A stretch of DNA of 64,000 nt from Corylus avellana (lineage: Eukaryota; Streptophyta; Magnoliopsida; Fagales; Betulaceae), in NCBI RefSeq assembly GCF_901000735.1, contig NC_081547.1:21328838-21392837 (forward strand), written 5' to 3'. Shown here one piece after another: positions 22,801-34,917 of this stretch. The notes under the pieces are model-generated. The model saw nothing but the letters and a program-made list of their open reading frames with translations, was not told the origin of the DNA and did no database searches. Numbering within the stretch: the first letter of the stretch is position 1; each line of letters begins with the position of its first letter. Made by a program: the position numbers and the translations under genes.

Positions 22801-24572
22801 TGTCTGCTGCTGTGTGTGGGAGCAAGAGATCCTTCTTCGAAGAGCTACCGTCATCGCCTCCGGTCGCCAAAAGGCTCCGTTGCGCCTCTTCTTCTTCGCC
22901 GATTCGGTTGTCTGCGCCCTCTCTCCTCGATCAGCTCCGCTCCGTCTTTCCTCACATGGAACTTCATGTAAGCGCCCTCTCTCTAGTCTCTTGAATCGAT
23001 TTTTTACTTTGTAGATGTTGAACTGATGTGGTTTTGGGTTGTGGTGGTGATGTGTTTGGTTGCTGTGAAACTTTTAAGTTTTGTGTAATTTATTGTGATG
23101 ATTTGTTTGCTGTGGAATGGGAATTATGATTTAATTTACTGGGAAATTTCCAACTTGAAAGGTCAAATTTTTATTCTGCTTTAATTTGAACTTTTTTTTT
23201 TTTTAATTCTTCTTCGCCAAGCAAAGAGTTTGGTGGGATTTTTTTTGAATTTTGTCTATTGGATTTTGCCAAATAGAGAATTCGTTATGTTGGTTCTAAT
23301 GCGTCTACTTGATTTTGTCTAGGATTTTTTTGGCAGGCTAAGCTAATGTCGAATAGGATTATTTAAATTTCAATATCTTTATTTTATGTTAAAAGGATTT
23401 TCAATGAAATGAATGGTCAACTATCAAAAAACAATTTTTATTTTTTATTTTTTATTTTTTTATTTTTTTATTTTTTATCCTTGGTAAGAATTTGTGACTT
23501 GGGAGTTATGATCCTCTATGGCCATGCCATGTCAGAGTTCTTCTTCTTCTATCTCGCTCTCTATGAATATAGTAAAATGTTTCTCCATTCAAGGTTTGTT
23601 TTTCACATCAAGTTTGCAGGATCGGTTTTGAATTTTTTTGGGCAAGAAGCTTGAGGGGATGTTTGCATAAATGTATTTGATTTGACTGTGTGTATCTCGG
23701 CATTGTCATCAAGGTGTTTCTGTGTAATGCTAAAGACATACTTGTCTTGTCCTTACGTTAGCTTTATAATATTATTGTTACAGCAAGAAATCCCTCCTGG
23801 GTGGGCGCAAGATGTAGTGCTTTATTGAAATTAGTTTCTTTTGAGAGAATAGTTTTTGTTACAATTTCTATCACGGCCTGGGGATGCGTTTACAATTTTT
23901 TGTGATACCTTGAAAGGTCTGTTACAATTTGGGCTCTCTGAAATCACTTGTATAGGGTAGATTAATCTTGTATATTCCCCAAGTGGGACCCAATATATCC
24001 TGTGTAATGTCCCCAGGCAATCCAATCCATACTTCATGATATTGCAATCTTCCTCATTCAAATCTTTTGAGGTCTTCGTTACGCCCTGCATTGCTTTGCG
24101 GTGCACACTGCAAAGCAACATATTTACATCACCTTAAAGGAATTAATCACAATTGAGGTTCCTTATAATCGTTTATATAGCAAAATTAACATATTTTCTT
24201 GACTGATATGAGAGTAAACATATTTTCATGTAATTTAATCAATACAATTTGAAGTATTACAATTTTCCTATATGTTAAAGGTTGCATCCTTGTTAAAGTT
24301 CATTTTTAAATGGTACATATTACCTTACCTAATCTTTGTGTTGAAATTATATAGTAAGTGATTGCACGATTGAAAGTATAACATTCTTAGCCAAATTATT
24401 TTTCCCTATTTCTGATCATGTGATGATTTTACCTTTCAGATTCTTGAGAGAGCACTACAAGAATGTGGTAATGATTTGGATGCTGCCATCAAGAGCCTGC
24501 ATGAGCTTTGCTTGGAATCTATAGAGGGAAATTTAGGTTCTGCTGAAGAACCAGATGTAAATGTGGAGAAAG
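22801..24572 (+). CDS. CUE-domain ubiquitin-binding protein, exons 1-2 (rest of gene at 40767-38722, minus strand)
   Basis: Exon 1 (22801-22977) codes 59 residues from MSAAVCGSKRSFFEELP to LLDQLRSVFPHMELH. Exon 2 (24440-24572) codes ILERALQECGNDLDAAIKSL and an acidic tail, ending in phase 1 at AAAG|GTATGT. Together they form a CUE fold (about residues 44-90), a three-helix ubiquitin-binding module. The recognised plant family has this N-terminus followed by a conserved middle and a coiled coil. Those parts do not follow here on the plus strand; they are found 14 kb away on the minus strand as three exons whose first begins in the matching phase. Summed over both halves the protein is 263 residues. 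Here the gene is therefore cut in two by an inversion or an assembly error. Confidence 0.85.
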
Positions 24573-24599
24573 GTATGTTAATGTGCTAATAAGATTGAT

Positions 24600-24780
24600 A
24601 ATGTTTGACATTACCCATGTACCCGATATGAAACTGACATGAAATTAGAGGGTTAAGGATTAGTGTAATAGGGTTTGGGTCAAAATGGGTCAACTCGTTT
24701 AGACATGATTAATAAATGGGTCAAATTCGTGTCAACCCGCTTAACTTGCATAAGCTATATAATTAAATTACACTTTTAGC
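24600..24780. repeat. Dispersed GGTCAA/GACCC-rich repeat
   Basis: Contains GGGTCAAAATGGGTCAACTCGTTT and GTCAACCCGCTTAACTTG. Related phrases recur at about 34125-34225 (AATGGGTCAATCTCAGGTTAACC, TTTGACCCATTTATAAAT). Probably a dispersed transposon-derived repeat; no coding content. Confidence 0.4.
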
Positions 24781-24840
24781 CTTAAAAACCTGAATGCCAC
24801 ATTTTCTAAAACCACTTTATTCTTGCCACTTCCAATCTTT

Positions 24841-24843
24841 CAG

Positions 24844-24913
<70 letters not shown>
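24841..24913. repeat. Compound microsatellite (CT)n(CA)n
   Basis: A CT run switches directly to a CA run of about 14 units at 24884-24913. It lies in intron 2 of the CUE gene and would be a variable marker. Confidence 0.9.
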
Positions 24914-24914
<1 letters not shown>

Positions 24915-26770
24915 CGTTACCTTTGCTACTCCCATTGGAATGCAAATGACCCAATGACACACTATTGTTAGGATAGTTTTGTGGAACTTTGTCGTTCTTA
25001 GCTAGCTCTTTGTTAAGGGAATGAATGTTGGTCTTATCCAACTGAAGCTTTGGATGGTCCAAAATCATGTCCATGATTAGCATCAACACGAGCGGCCTTG
25101 TTGCATTCCCTCGCACACTCCTGCATATCGGGGTTTAGCTTGGCCATTTGTGCCATGAGGCTCGCTATTGAGGCTTGAACCCTCACCGTCAAGTCCTTGA
25201 GCACCTTAACACTCATAGGAACTTTGACTGACTCCTTGACGAAGTGTACCCTCTCCCGATTGATGGCAATGTTGTAGAGAGCAGTGGTGGTGGCGATTTG
25301 GGCCTTGGCAAAGGGGCCCTCCTTGAGAAGCTTGACTCTCTCCCTACTCAATGATCATCTTGTTGTGCGTGAGAGACATGAGCTTGTTGACGGCGTTAGT
25401 GTGGACCTTAGGCTGGGCCATTTATAATGGGGGAGTAAAAGAGTGATTCATAACAGAATCATTGGAGATAGCTTCTTCCATGTTTTTAACTATTAATGCA
25501 ATTGTCACACCTAGCGGTTGGCAGCTTGGAACCCTCAAAAACAGGCAAATGATTAGTGGTGGAGTGCCACACAGGTGGGGGATGGGGACAACACCACCTT
25601 CGACGCTTAAGTCAGAAAGTGACATGTATGAAAAGCAAGGTAAGCAACAGAGGAAGTGAGAAAGATTGGATACCTCAAGTTGTGCTTGCATCTTGGTTTT
25701 ATGGTCGTCCTCCGTTCCTTGGAGTTTCATGGGCGATAAGTCAACACCTGATCCTTGGCTGTGATTGGACAGAGGGAGGATTTTCTTGGTGCTTCTTGTT
25801 TTGGGTCGATTCTTTCCTTTCGAGGCTTTTTCTCACATTGCTCCTCCCATATCAAGTTCGTATCTTGTGATTGTTTTCTTGTCTGGCTAGCTTCTTTCCC
25901 TACATGGGCGGGGATGTGTTTGGGTGGTCTTTTCTTGGTTATAATGGCTTTTGCTTGAGCTCCACTCTGCGGGTTCGCTAGGCCTTGGTGGCTTGCGGGT
26001 CTCCATTCTAGCATCATTCCCTTGGGTTACTAGTGTGGCCCAATGGGAATTAAGTGGTGTCACTTTCCTTTGTTGCCTTACCCAGCCTTTCGTTCCTTGG
26101 GACTGTGAGAGGGCCACCCTATTTGGAACGCAAAATGGGGCTTGCAATGGTTGGGCCCAATTTTCCTTTATTGTGGGGAACGAGTTTGTGGTTGGGTATT
26201 GCCTATTCTAGATTCTGGTGGACATGTGGGTTGCAGATCGCCTAGGATGGCAGGTTTATTTTGGTGGGCTCGTCTTTTGAGGCACCTATGCCAGCGATGT
26301 TTCCTTTATTGGCGCATGGCATGTTGGGGTAGTCCGTATGCATTTAAATTGGTTTTGTTTTTTTTTTAAGTTGTTGAGGGACCTGTTCACCCCATCTTTT
26401 GAAACCGAAGTTTTGTGAGTACATATTCTATAGTCTTTGTTCCCATGGTTCTTGCAATGGTGTTCTGTGGTGTGTCTTTGGAGTCTGGTGGAGGCTACTG
26501 ATTTGGTTAAGGAAAAGCAAGCTTTTTCCCTCCCTGAGGGCATGCAATTGTGGGTACCTTTCACCAAGGAGGGCGCTATTGGAGTTGCGGGCGCCATGGT
26601 ATGCATCGATTCCTCCACATTCTTAGAGCGGGTCTTTGCTTCTTGATTCCCAAGCCTGCACGGGAGATGTTGTCGATTTTGAACTTAGCGCTGTCTTAGG
26701 TGTCTCCAAATGGGTGGTGCATACTGATGGCCATGTGTCCTATGGCCTGAAATTTTCAATGGGCACCTCC
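24914..26770. other. Repeat-derived DNA of unknown origin
   Basis: Contains a minus-strand open stretch, 25351-25034 (105 residues, with VQASIASLMAQMAKLNPD), not recognised. Other ORFs overlap in all frames and look like decayed coding. Composition is richer in G+C than the flanking introns. I cannot assign a family. Confidence 0.3.
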
Positions 26771-26774
26771 AATT

Positions 26775-29700
26775 GATGACACAAGAATTTTTGTATCTTT
26801 ATCAGCCAGTGGAGATCGATGGCAGCGCCTTGAAGTTCCATTTGAGGCTTGGCCATGTGGTGGTGGAGAGTCCTAGTAGAGTATCGAAGATTAAAGAGTG
26901 GTGGTGGAGATTTTCCTTTGTGAGACGAGTTTGGGGTTTTTTGAGGGGTGAGGAGGACCACTTGTATCCGTTTAAGGTGTAGAGGGAGGTGTTGCTTGTC
27001 ATTGCTCTCCAACCTTCGCAGCTCTAGGTGGTGGCTCTTTGTCAGGTGAATTAGGCAATTTGGTGGGCGAGGCTTTCTGACACTCGGGAGTTGGCTTTGG
27101 ACCCTTGGAGAAGTCGCTAGAGTACAGCGTCCTAAGCGGCCTTTAAAAGGGGAACACTTGGCTAGGGAGCTGAGAGCATTCGAGGCTTTAGTTGGCACGT
27201 TCTTTCTGGAGTTGGTCCCAGGGGAGTTGCCCGATGGCTCCATCCCGTGCTGTCGCAAAGATGAGGGGCATAAGCGCCGTATGGCGCTTATGGGGACACT
27301 AGCGAAGGCATCAAGGGAGTCCTTGGTATTTCCACGGGAGGCTTCCGAAGGCGTTGTGCCCTAGGTGAGATCGGGGTGGTTCGGCAAGAAAAGGGGCGTT
27401 TGGTAAACAGGTTGAGACGCTTGCTCCATGTGGGCTACGACTCGAAGTTGCCTGATGGCTCCATCTCGTGCCGTCGCAGCGATGAGGAGCGTATGCGCCG
27501 TATGCTTGCTTTAGCAACACTGGTGGAGGCATCAAGGGGGTCCTTGGGATGTCCACGAGAGGCTTCCAAAGGCGTTGTGGTTCGGCGAGAAAAGGGGCGT
27601 TTGGTAAACAGGTCGAGACGCTTGCTTCATGTAGGCCTACAACTCGGAGGGGATTCGGAGAATATCAATCATCGGGGGGCCCGTCAAGATGAGCCCTTTG
27701 TGGCAGTCAGGGGGACGCGATTGGAGCTGTTGCAGGTTTGTTTGTTGGTGATGCAGCCGCCTTGCAGGCTCGAGAATATCGTTTGGATTCGAAGGAGTCG
27801 TTTGCTTCTCGTGCGTCACCTTCTGCTAGGTCTTCATCTTTGACCTCCGAAGGTGTGGGGGTTTGGGTGTGTCAGGACTATGATTGACAGGTGACGCGCC
27901 CTCGCCACCAGTAGTGATTAGTGTGGACTCGTTGGCGGATTCTACGAGCGCTCGTGTATTTGGTTCAATAGAGTCGTGGAACCTAGTAGTAGCTCGTGGG
28001 ACTAGTTGAGATGGATGGTCGTGCCTAGAAGTTCCATTTGAGGCTTGGTTGTGCGGTGGTGGAGATTCCTAGTTGGGCGTCTAAGATCAACGATTGGTGG
28101 TGGAGAATTTTGTTCGACTCAGGGTTGGGAGTTTTTCAGGGGTAAGTGGACTGTCTATATTTGTTGTGGACACCAATCGTGGTGCTGCCTGTCATTGCGC
28201 TCTAGCCTCCACAGCTCTTTGTGGTTGGGGGGGCTTCGTAAGGTGAATCAAGCAATTTCGCGGGGGAGGTGTTCTGACACTTAGAGCCGGCTTTGGACCC
28301 ATTGTGATTGACTCCACATGGCGAAGCACTTGGAGAAGTCTCTAGGGAACAACAACCTTTTAGAAGGGAAAGCTTGGTCAGGGAGTAGAGAGTAGTCGGG
28401 GCTTAAGTTGGCACATGCTTTTTGGAGTTGGTCCCTGGGGAGTTGCGCGATGACTCCATCCTGTGCCATTGTAGAGATGAGGAGCGTAAGCGCCTTAGGC
28501 CTGCTTTGGTGACATCGGTGATGTCCTCGGGAGGCTTCTAGGAGCAGTGTGCCACATGCATGAAATCAGGGTGTTTTAGTAGGAGGGGGGACTTTTGGTA
28601 AAAGGATCGAGATGCAAGCTCAACACGGGCCTAGGACTTGAAGGGATTTGGCAAATGTCAACGTCAAATCTAATCAACCGAGGGCCCGTCAAGTAGAGCC
28701 CTCTGCAGCAATGGGCTGGGACGCGATTGGAGTTGTAGGTTTTTCCCTTGGTGATGCATCAGCTTGGGGGGCCTGAGAACCTTGTGTGGATTCGGAGGAA
28801 TCCTATGCCCCCATTCATCACCTTCTGCATTGTCTTCATCTTTGACCTTCGAAGGCGTGGGGGTACCTATGGGTGCGTCGGGACCGTGATCAACGGATGA
28901 CCTGCCCTTGCCGCCAATAGTGATTTGTGTGGTCTCGTCGGTGGATACCGCTTGCTCTTGCACTTTTGGTTTGATAGAGTCGTGGGACCAGTGGAGATGG
29001 ACAATGGTGCCTAGAAGTTCCATTCAAGGCCTGGCCATTCGATGGTGGAGATTCGTAGCAGAGTGGTGATTTTTCTTTGTGAGTTAGGGTGGGGCCTTTT
29101 TTGAGGGAGAAGAGGACCGTTTGTATCCGTTGAAGACGCAAAGGGGGTGTTGCTTGCCTTTGCACTCCAACCGCCGCAAGTCTTGGTGGCGGCCATTCGT
29201 CTAGTGAATTGGGCAATTTCACGGGGGAGTTGTTCTGACACTTAGAGTCGGCTTTGGACCCATTGTGATTGACTCCTTAGGGCGAAGCACTTGGAGAAGT
29301 CTCTATGGAACAACAACCTTTCAGAAGGGAAAGCTTGGCCACGGAGTAGAGAGTAGTCGGGGCTTAAGTTGGCACTTGCTCTTCGGAGTTGGTCCCTAGG
29401 GAGTTGCCCGATGACTCCATCTCATGCTGCTGTAGAGATGAGGAGCGTAAGGGCCTTGGGCCTGCTTTTGTGACACCGACAGAGATGTTGACGGAGTCCT
29501 TTGGATGTCCATGGGTGGCTTCTAGGGGTAGTGTGCCGCATGCATGAAATCAGGGTGTTTCAATAGGATAGGGGACTTTTGGTAAAAGGATCGAGATGCA
29601 AGCACGAGCCTAGGACTTGAAGGGATTTGGCTAATGCCAACGTCAAATCTAATCAAATGCGTTGGGATGCGATTGGAGTTGTAGGTTTGTCCCCTGGTGA

Positions 29701-30790
29701 TGCATCGGCCTGGCGGGCATGAGAACCTCGTGTGGATGTAGAGGAATCATATGCCCCCCTTCATCACCTTTTTGCGTGGTCTTCATCTTCGACCTCCTAA
29801 GGCATGGGGTTACCATTGAGTGCATCAGGATCGTGATCAAGGGGTGACCTGCCCTTGCCGCCAATAGTAATTTGTGTGGTCTCGTCGGCGGATACCGCTT
29901 GCTCTTGCGCTTTTGGTTTGATAGAGTCGCGAGACCAGTGTAGATGGACGACGGTGCCTAGAAGTTCCATTCAAGGCCTGATCGTGCGGTGGTGGAGATT
30001 CGTAGCAAAGTGTTGAAGATTAAGGAGTGGTTGTGGAGATTTTTCTTTGTGAGTTAGGGTGGGGAGTTTTTTGAGGGAAAAGAGGGCCGTTTGTATTCGT
30101 TGAAGACGTAGAGGGGATGCGAGCTGCGGCGGCTCTTTGTCTGGTGAAGTGGGCAATTTCGTGGGGGAGATTTTTTTGCCAATGGTGAATTGTCCGCCTT
30201 TGGACCCACTGTGAAGGGAAAGCTTGGCCAAGGAGTAGAGAGTAGTCGTGGCATAAGTTGGCACCTGCTTTTTTGAATTGGTCCCTAGGGAGTTGCACGA
30301 TGACTCCATCCCGTGCCGCTGTAGAGATGAGGAGCGTAAGTGCCTTAGGCCTGCTTTGGTGACACTGGCGGAGATGTCGACAGAGTCCTTAGGGCTGTGT
30401 TTGCCAAAGGTCTCCAAAAAAAGACCCAACTATTCTTCTCAAAGTCAACCCTAGCATTTTTATTTTTTACATCACATTAATTACTTTTTATTACCATTCA
30501 ACACACCCTAGGATGTCCACGAGAGGCTTGTAGGGGGCAATGTGCCACATGCATGAAATCAAGGTTTTTCAGTAGGAGAGGGGACTTTTGGTAAAAGGAT
30601 CGAGATGCAAGCTTGACACGGGCCTAGGACTTGAAGGGATTTGGCGAATGCCAGTGTCAAATCTAATCAATTGGGGGCCTGTCAAGTCGAGCCCTTTGCG
30701 GCAATGGGCTGGGATGCTATTGGAGTTATAGGTTCGTCCCCTGGTGATGCATCAGCTTGGTGGGCCTGAGAACCTCGTGTGGATTCGGTT
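26775..30790. repeat. Tandem array of diverged units of about 0.95-1.2 kb
   Basis: Recurring anchors mark the units. GGGCAATTTC.(C/G)GGGGGAG-type phrases lie near 27054, 28254, 29213 and 30150. AAGTTGGCAC...TTGGTCCC, GATGACTCCATC..GTGC and GTAGAGATGAGGAGCGTAAG recur after each. CCTAGAAGTTCCATT.(A/G)AGG(C/T) lies near 28027, 29009 and 29959. Units differ by substitutions and deletions. They carry decayed ORFs on the minus strand with shared peptides. The array leads into the LINE-like block and may be its internal or 5' repeat region. Confidence 0.7.
30394..30508. repeat. Small MITE (hAT-like) inserted in one array unit
   Basis: A 115-bp insert starts GCTGTGTTTGCC and ends CAACACACCC, flanked by TAGG on both sides (30390-30393, 30509-30512). 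The sister unit at about 29490 reads GAGTCCTTTGGATGTCC with no insert, giving the empty site. The short, imperfect terminal inverted repeat (GGGCTGTGTT / AGGGTGTGTT) suggests a hAT-type MITE. The same insert is present in the other arm near 44880-44990. Confidence 0.5.
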
Positions 30791-30825
30791 CTCAGTCCCT
30801 TGGAGATGTCGCTAGGGTACGTTGT

Positions 30826-31440
30826 CCATTATATTGAGTGTTTTGCAAGAGTGGAAACATACATGAGGGGTTTGTTATACTCGGGCTTTTTGTTTATTTG
30901 ATGTCCTTGTCGACATGTCCTTCTCTTGGCCAATGCTATTTTTCTTCAAGACTATCCCCGGCGACTCTGGGGTCTCTCGAATGCTCAAGTTAGTTGCTTG
31001 CTTGTTATATTGAGTGTTTCGCAAGAGTGGAAACATACCAGAGGGATTTGTTATACTCACACTTTTTGGTTATTCAACGTTTCTATCGACGCGTCCTTAT
31101 TGTGGCTAGTGCTCTTTTCCTACAAGGCGGTCCCCGGTGACTAGGGACCCTTCGGTGCTCAAGTTAGTTGCTTGCCCATTATATTGACTATTTCGCAGGA
31201 GTGGAAACATACGTGAGGGATTTGTTACACTTGGGCTTTTTGCTTATTTGGCGTCCCTGTTGATGTATCCTTCTCGTGGCAGTGCTATTTTCCCGCAGGG
31301 CGGTCCTCGGTGACTCTGAGGGCCCTCGGATGCTCAAGTTAGTTACTTGCCTGTGATATTGAGTGTCGCAAGAGTAGAAACATACTTGAGGGATTTGTTA
31401 CACATGCTTTTTGCTTATTTGACGATCTTGTTGATGCGTC
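30826..31440. repeat. Tandem repeats of about 175 bp, 3.5 copies
   Basis: Each unit contains ATATTGA(G/C)T(G/A)TTTCGCA(A/G)GAGTGGAAACATAC, GAGGGATTTGTTA, a CGGTCC.CGGTGACT phrase and GCTCAAGTTAGTT(G/A)CTTGCC. Unit starts are near 30826, 31004 and 31178, and a partial unit starts near 31350. The array is mirrored in the other arm at about 43945-44560. Confidence 0.8.
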
Positions 31441-31470
31441 TTCAGGGACCCTACCAACACTTGAGTTAGT

Positions 31471-33216
31471 TTGTGCCTACTTGCGTTATGGAAGGGAAAA
31501 GCGTGCCTAGTTTCCTTCTACATCTGCACCATCTTTTGCTCACATCCTGGAATTTCCCGTTTGTTGGAGAAGTGTGGGCATAGACTGTCATTTGCGAAGG
31601 TGGTGCGGATGGAGGAGTGTTCGTCAGCCTTAGAGAATGGACTTAAGGTATGTAGTGGGTATCCGATGGGTAAGGATTCCTCAGTCATGGAAGGGGTGAC
31701 GGATCAGTGTTTCTCTGAACGAGGGCAGGAATTCTGCCCGTTTGGCGCTGTAAACGAGGGCTTAGGATTGCTTAGTGGAAAACATGGAAATGGAAAGGGG
31801 AAGAACGCAAGCGATACGCTTTGGGTGTTGAAGGGAATTATTGTCAACTTTAAACAAGAAACAGACCGGGTTTTGAAGACGCTTTTGGCAAGGATTGTGG
31901 AGCTTGAGCCTTTAGGTGGTTTCAGCTTGCCTTTAGGTGGTTCAAACTTAAGGGCCAAGAAGGATAAGAAGGGCAATAAGCCCATTGGGTGCAAGAATGG
32001 TAAGAGGTCTTTAAGCTAAAGCCCAAACTTAAGACCAAGGACAAGTCCATCTCCAAGAGGGCTGCTTGTTTGGGGTCAGAAAGGGTTCCTTGGTCCACAC
32101 CCAAGTCGAAGAGGGATGATCCGCGGGCTCCTTCACCAAAGGCTCTTCTAACGTTTGTTGGATCTTCGGAGGCATCTTTGGAGGAGGGGAATGATTCGGT
32201 AATCATGTTTGATGTTCTCCAATTCAATGGCGTTGCTCCAAATAGTTCGAAGGTGGATGAGCACGCTGATGTTCTTAGTTTGGTTTTGCCGGAGCTATGT
32301 GAGCCAGTGTAGGTATTGGGCCCAAAGTGTATGCCAAGGTAGAAGGGGTTCGGCTTGATGGAGATGCTTCGCCGAGTCGATGCATGTCGTTGGGTCCTGG
32401 GATTTCATTGTCACCTAAGCCCAAGCCTTTAAAATTTTACAACCGTAAGTCCATGGACATTAGATTCTCGAAGATGGATGTTAGCTTGATCGCTACGGCT
32501 GTGTCACTAATCATTGCTCTGCCTGTTGAGTCCTTGGTCTTGGTCTGAAATCGCATCTTTTCTACCGGTTGTCAAGATTGCAGGCCAGACTCTGTTGGAG
32601 GCTGCCCATGAATTTGAGATTGTGAGTGCTAATGTCAGGGAACCCTCTACAGCGGGGGTTTCTCAATCCGAGTGTCTCTGCTAGGGGGCCCATAGGTGTT
32701 TGCCTGAGCTTGGTTTGGTTTGCCCCCAGAAATTGCTGGATGATCAGTATTCTTCATCAGGTCTGGTCTTGTGGTCGGTGCTGGTTGGGAGGGATGATGG
32801 GGAGGTTGGGGATTTTTCAACCCCTTTGCCCCTTGGAATGGGCTCTTTTTTGTGTTAAGGATATTGGTCCGATCGTGGGCTTTCGTGCAAGGGGAATGAG
32901 GATCAAACGGTGGCTCTCCTAACAGCCATTGAAGAAGGGGATCATGCATGGGAGGTTAAGGGTGTTTGTTCCAGAGGTAGAAGGGAGCTTTTCAACTTAG
33001 AATGCTCCTTTAATTATAAATCTACGTGTGTGTCCTTAAGGCGTGGGAAAGGCAAGGCTTACTTTTTTTAGCATTGAGCATTCGTTGTGGGTCTTGGGCT
33101 TTTGTTGTTTTGTGGGTTTTAGGTGTTTTGCGGGTTCCTTTTGCTCGCTCTAGTTAGGTGTTTTCCCTATATATATTGCCGGTGTACCTAAGGGTGTCTT
33201 CCACTTTTGATAAAAG
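31471..33216 (+). mobile_element. LINE-like element with decayed ORF1 and 3' tail, no reverse transcriptase
   Basis: An open stretch at 31471-32019 (182 residues) has no firm family match. Further on, a stretch near 32900-33070 encodes RGRRELFNLECS in the other arm's reading, resembling the region at the end of LINE ORF1 just before ORF2. The 3' end (CTAGTTAGGTGTTTTCCC ... GGTGTACCTAAGGGTGTCTTCCACTTTTGATAAAAG) closely follows the 3' tail plan of the full LINE copies in this window (CCTAGTTAGGTGAT...GTGTACTTCGGGGCGCCTACGCTTTTAATAAA). No RT or zf-RVT domain lies between, so this is an internally deleted, non-autonomous relative. Confidence 0.5.
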
Positions 33217-33316
33217 NNNNNNNNNNNNNNNNNNNNNNNNNNNNNNNNNNNNNNNNNNNNNNNNNNNNNNNNNNNNNNNNNNNNNNNNNNNNNNNNNNNN
33301 NNNNNNNNNNNNNNNN
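33217..33316. other. Assembly gap (100 N)
   Basis: Exactly 100 N, the usual placeholder for a gap of unknown size. The left arm ends here. Confidence 0.98.
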
Positions 33317-33359
33317 TGGTAAAAGTTTTTCTTCCAAAAATTCTAATACATTCATAATA

Positions 33360-33993
33360 GGGCTAAATACATTGTTTCTCTGTGGTTTAATTTCTTTATT
33401 TTTTCTCCCCTAGTGTTTACTTTTTATTACATGAAGTGCCTCTGGTTTGCCTAAAGACGGATATAGTACCTCCTTTTAAATCTCATCCAAAATTTGACGG
33501 AATGCCACGTCAGCACCAATAACAAATTGACACGTGTTAATATAATTAATTAAAAATAATAATTTTAAAAAAAATTAAAAACATTAAAAAATTATATTTT
33601 AAAAATATATATATTAAAAAATAATAAAATAATAAAAAAATAAAAGGTTTGGGGGTGGCCATTTGGCCGATTAAATGGCCAAGTGTAGCCACCCCCAAAC
33701 TTTTTTCTTTTTTAAAAAAAATAAAAAATTAATTAATTAATTAATTAAATATAATTTTTAATGTTTTGAATTTTTTTTAAAATTAATTAATTAATTAACT
33801 AATTATATATGGACACGTGTAAATTTGTTATTGGTGCTGACATTGCGTTCCATCAAATTTTGGACGAAATTTAGACTGAGGTACCATCTCCGTCTTTAGG
33901 TAAACCAGAAGTACCTCCTATGATAAAAAGTAAACTCTAGGGAGCAAAAAAATAAAGAAGTTAAACCATAGGAAAGAATAAGGTATTTAACCC
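33360..33993. repeat. Fold-back MITE with 9-bp target duplication (Mutator-like)
   Basis: The 634-bp element starts GGGCTAAATAC and ends GTATTTAACCC. Arms of about 200 bp pair (for example TTTGCCTAAAGACGG with CCGTCTTTAGGTAAA, and AATAACAAATTGACACGTGT with ACACGTGTAAATTTGTTATT). TTCATAATA flanks it on both sides (33351-33359, 33994-34002). A 9-bp duplication and long inverted ends are typical of Mutator-like MITEs. Confidence 0.85.
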
Positions 33994-34603
33994 TTCATAA
34001 TAAGAATTATCTTAAACTTTACAATGATTATTTTCTTGATGATTGAGAAATTTAGGACCAACAATGTTTTACACCACTCGCGATTCCAATAAAAATCTAA
34101 AACAAAATTAACGAGTTGAGATTTGGGTCACTACCAGGTCGAAGTGTCAAACTACTTGATCATTTAATAAATGGGTCAATCTCAGGTTAACCATTTAACC
34201 TGTGGGTGACCTGTTTGACCCATTTATAAATCAGCTCTTTTTTTTCAATAGAAAAATAAAACCCTAAAGCTAAGAGTCTAAGAGTTTAATTAACGAGTAA
34301 TTTTATTTAGTAGATTGTTATATGATTGTCATATGACTAGGATGACGTAGTAGAGAAAATTAGCCTTTCGATTAGCAAGAGCTTGTAAAAAAGAAAAACC
34401 AAATGTTGATTTTTACTATAACAGCATCCGAGTAGAATGGTAGTCATATAATAATTTACTAAATAACATTTATCTTAATTAAATAATTATCATGTTGTTT
34501 TAAAATAATAAGGTTGAGATAGTAAAATAAAATCATATAATTCGCAATTAAGCATTAAAAAATGTATGTGATAGATTTTTGGAACAAATCTAAAGAATAT
34601 GAA

Positions 34604-34917
34604 GAAATTCATACTATAATGGAGAATAAAATACTATTATAAGTTACCTAAAGCACATGTCTGTCAAGATCATGTTTGTTTCAAAACTTCATTTGTCTTA
34701 ATAAAAAACATGCATAATTCAAAAGTCATATTAGAGAATCCTTTTTTATGTCTTTTGTAAGAAATTCATACTATAATGGGGAATAAAATACTGTTATAAG
34801 TTACCTAAAGCACATGTCTGTCAAGATCATGTTTGTTTCAAAACTTCATTTGTCTTAATAAAAAACATGCATAATTCAAAAGTCATATTAGAGAATCCCT
34901 TTTTATGTCTTTTGTAT
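34604..34917. repeat. 157-bp tandem duplication next to viral-like sequence
   Basis: Copy 1 is 34604-34760 and copy 2 is 34761-34917, both starting GAAATTCATACTATAATGG and ending TTTATGTCTTTTGTA, with a few differences. The second copy leads straight into the caulimovirid-like coding remnant. Confidence 0.85.

Larger units (their letters stand above)
28644..33216 (+). repeat. Left arm of a long inverted repeat, cut at a gap
   Basis: These 4573 bp match the reverse complement of 41403-46729. I noticed about a dozen single-base differences and no net indel apart from a 754-bp LINE insertion (with its target copy) in the other arm: 5327 - 4573 = 754. The arm ends exactly at the N gap beginning at 33217. 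Confidence 0.9.

Noticed and set aside
24841..24913. CRISPR-like or functional array
   Set aside because: A simple (CT)n(CA)n microsatellite without spacers.
25034..25351. 105-residue minus-strand ORF as a possible host gene
   Set aside because: No recognised domain or neighbouring exons, and it lies inside repeat-rich intron DNA; left as unknown.
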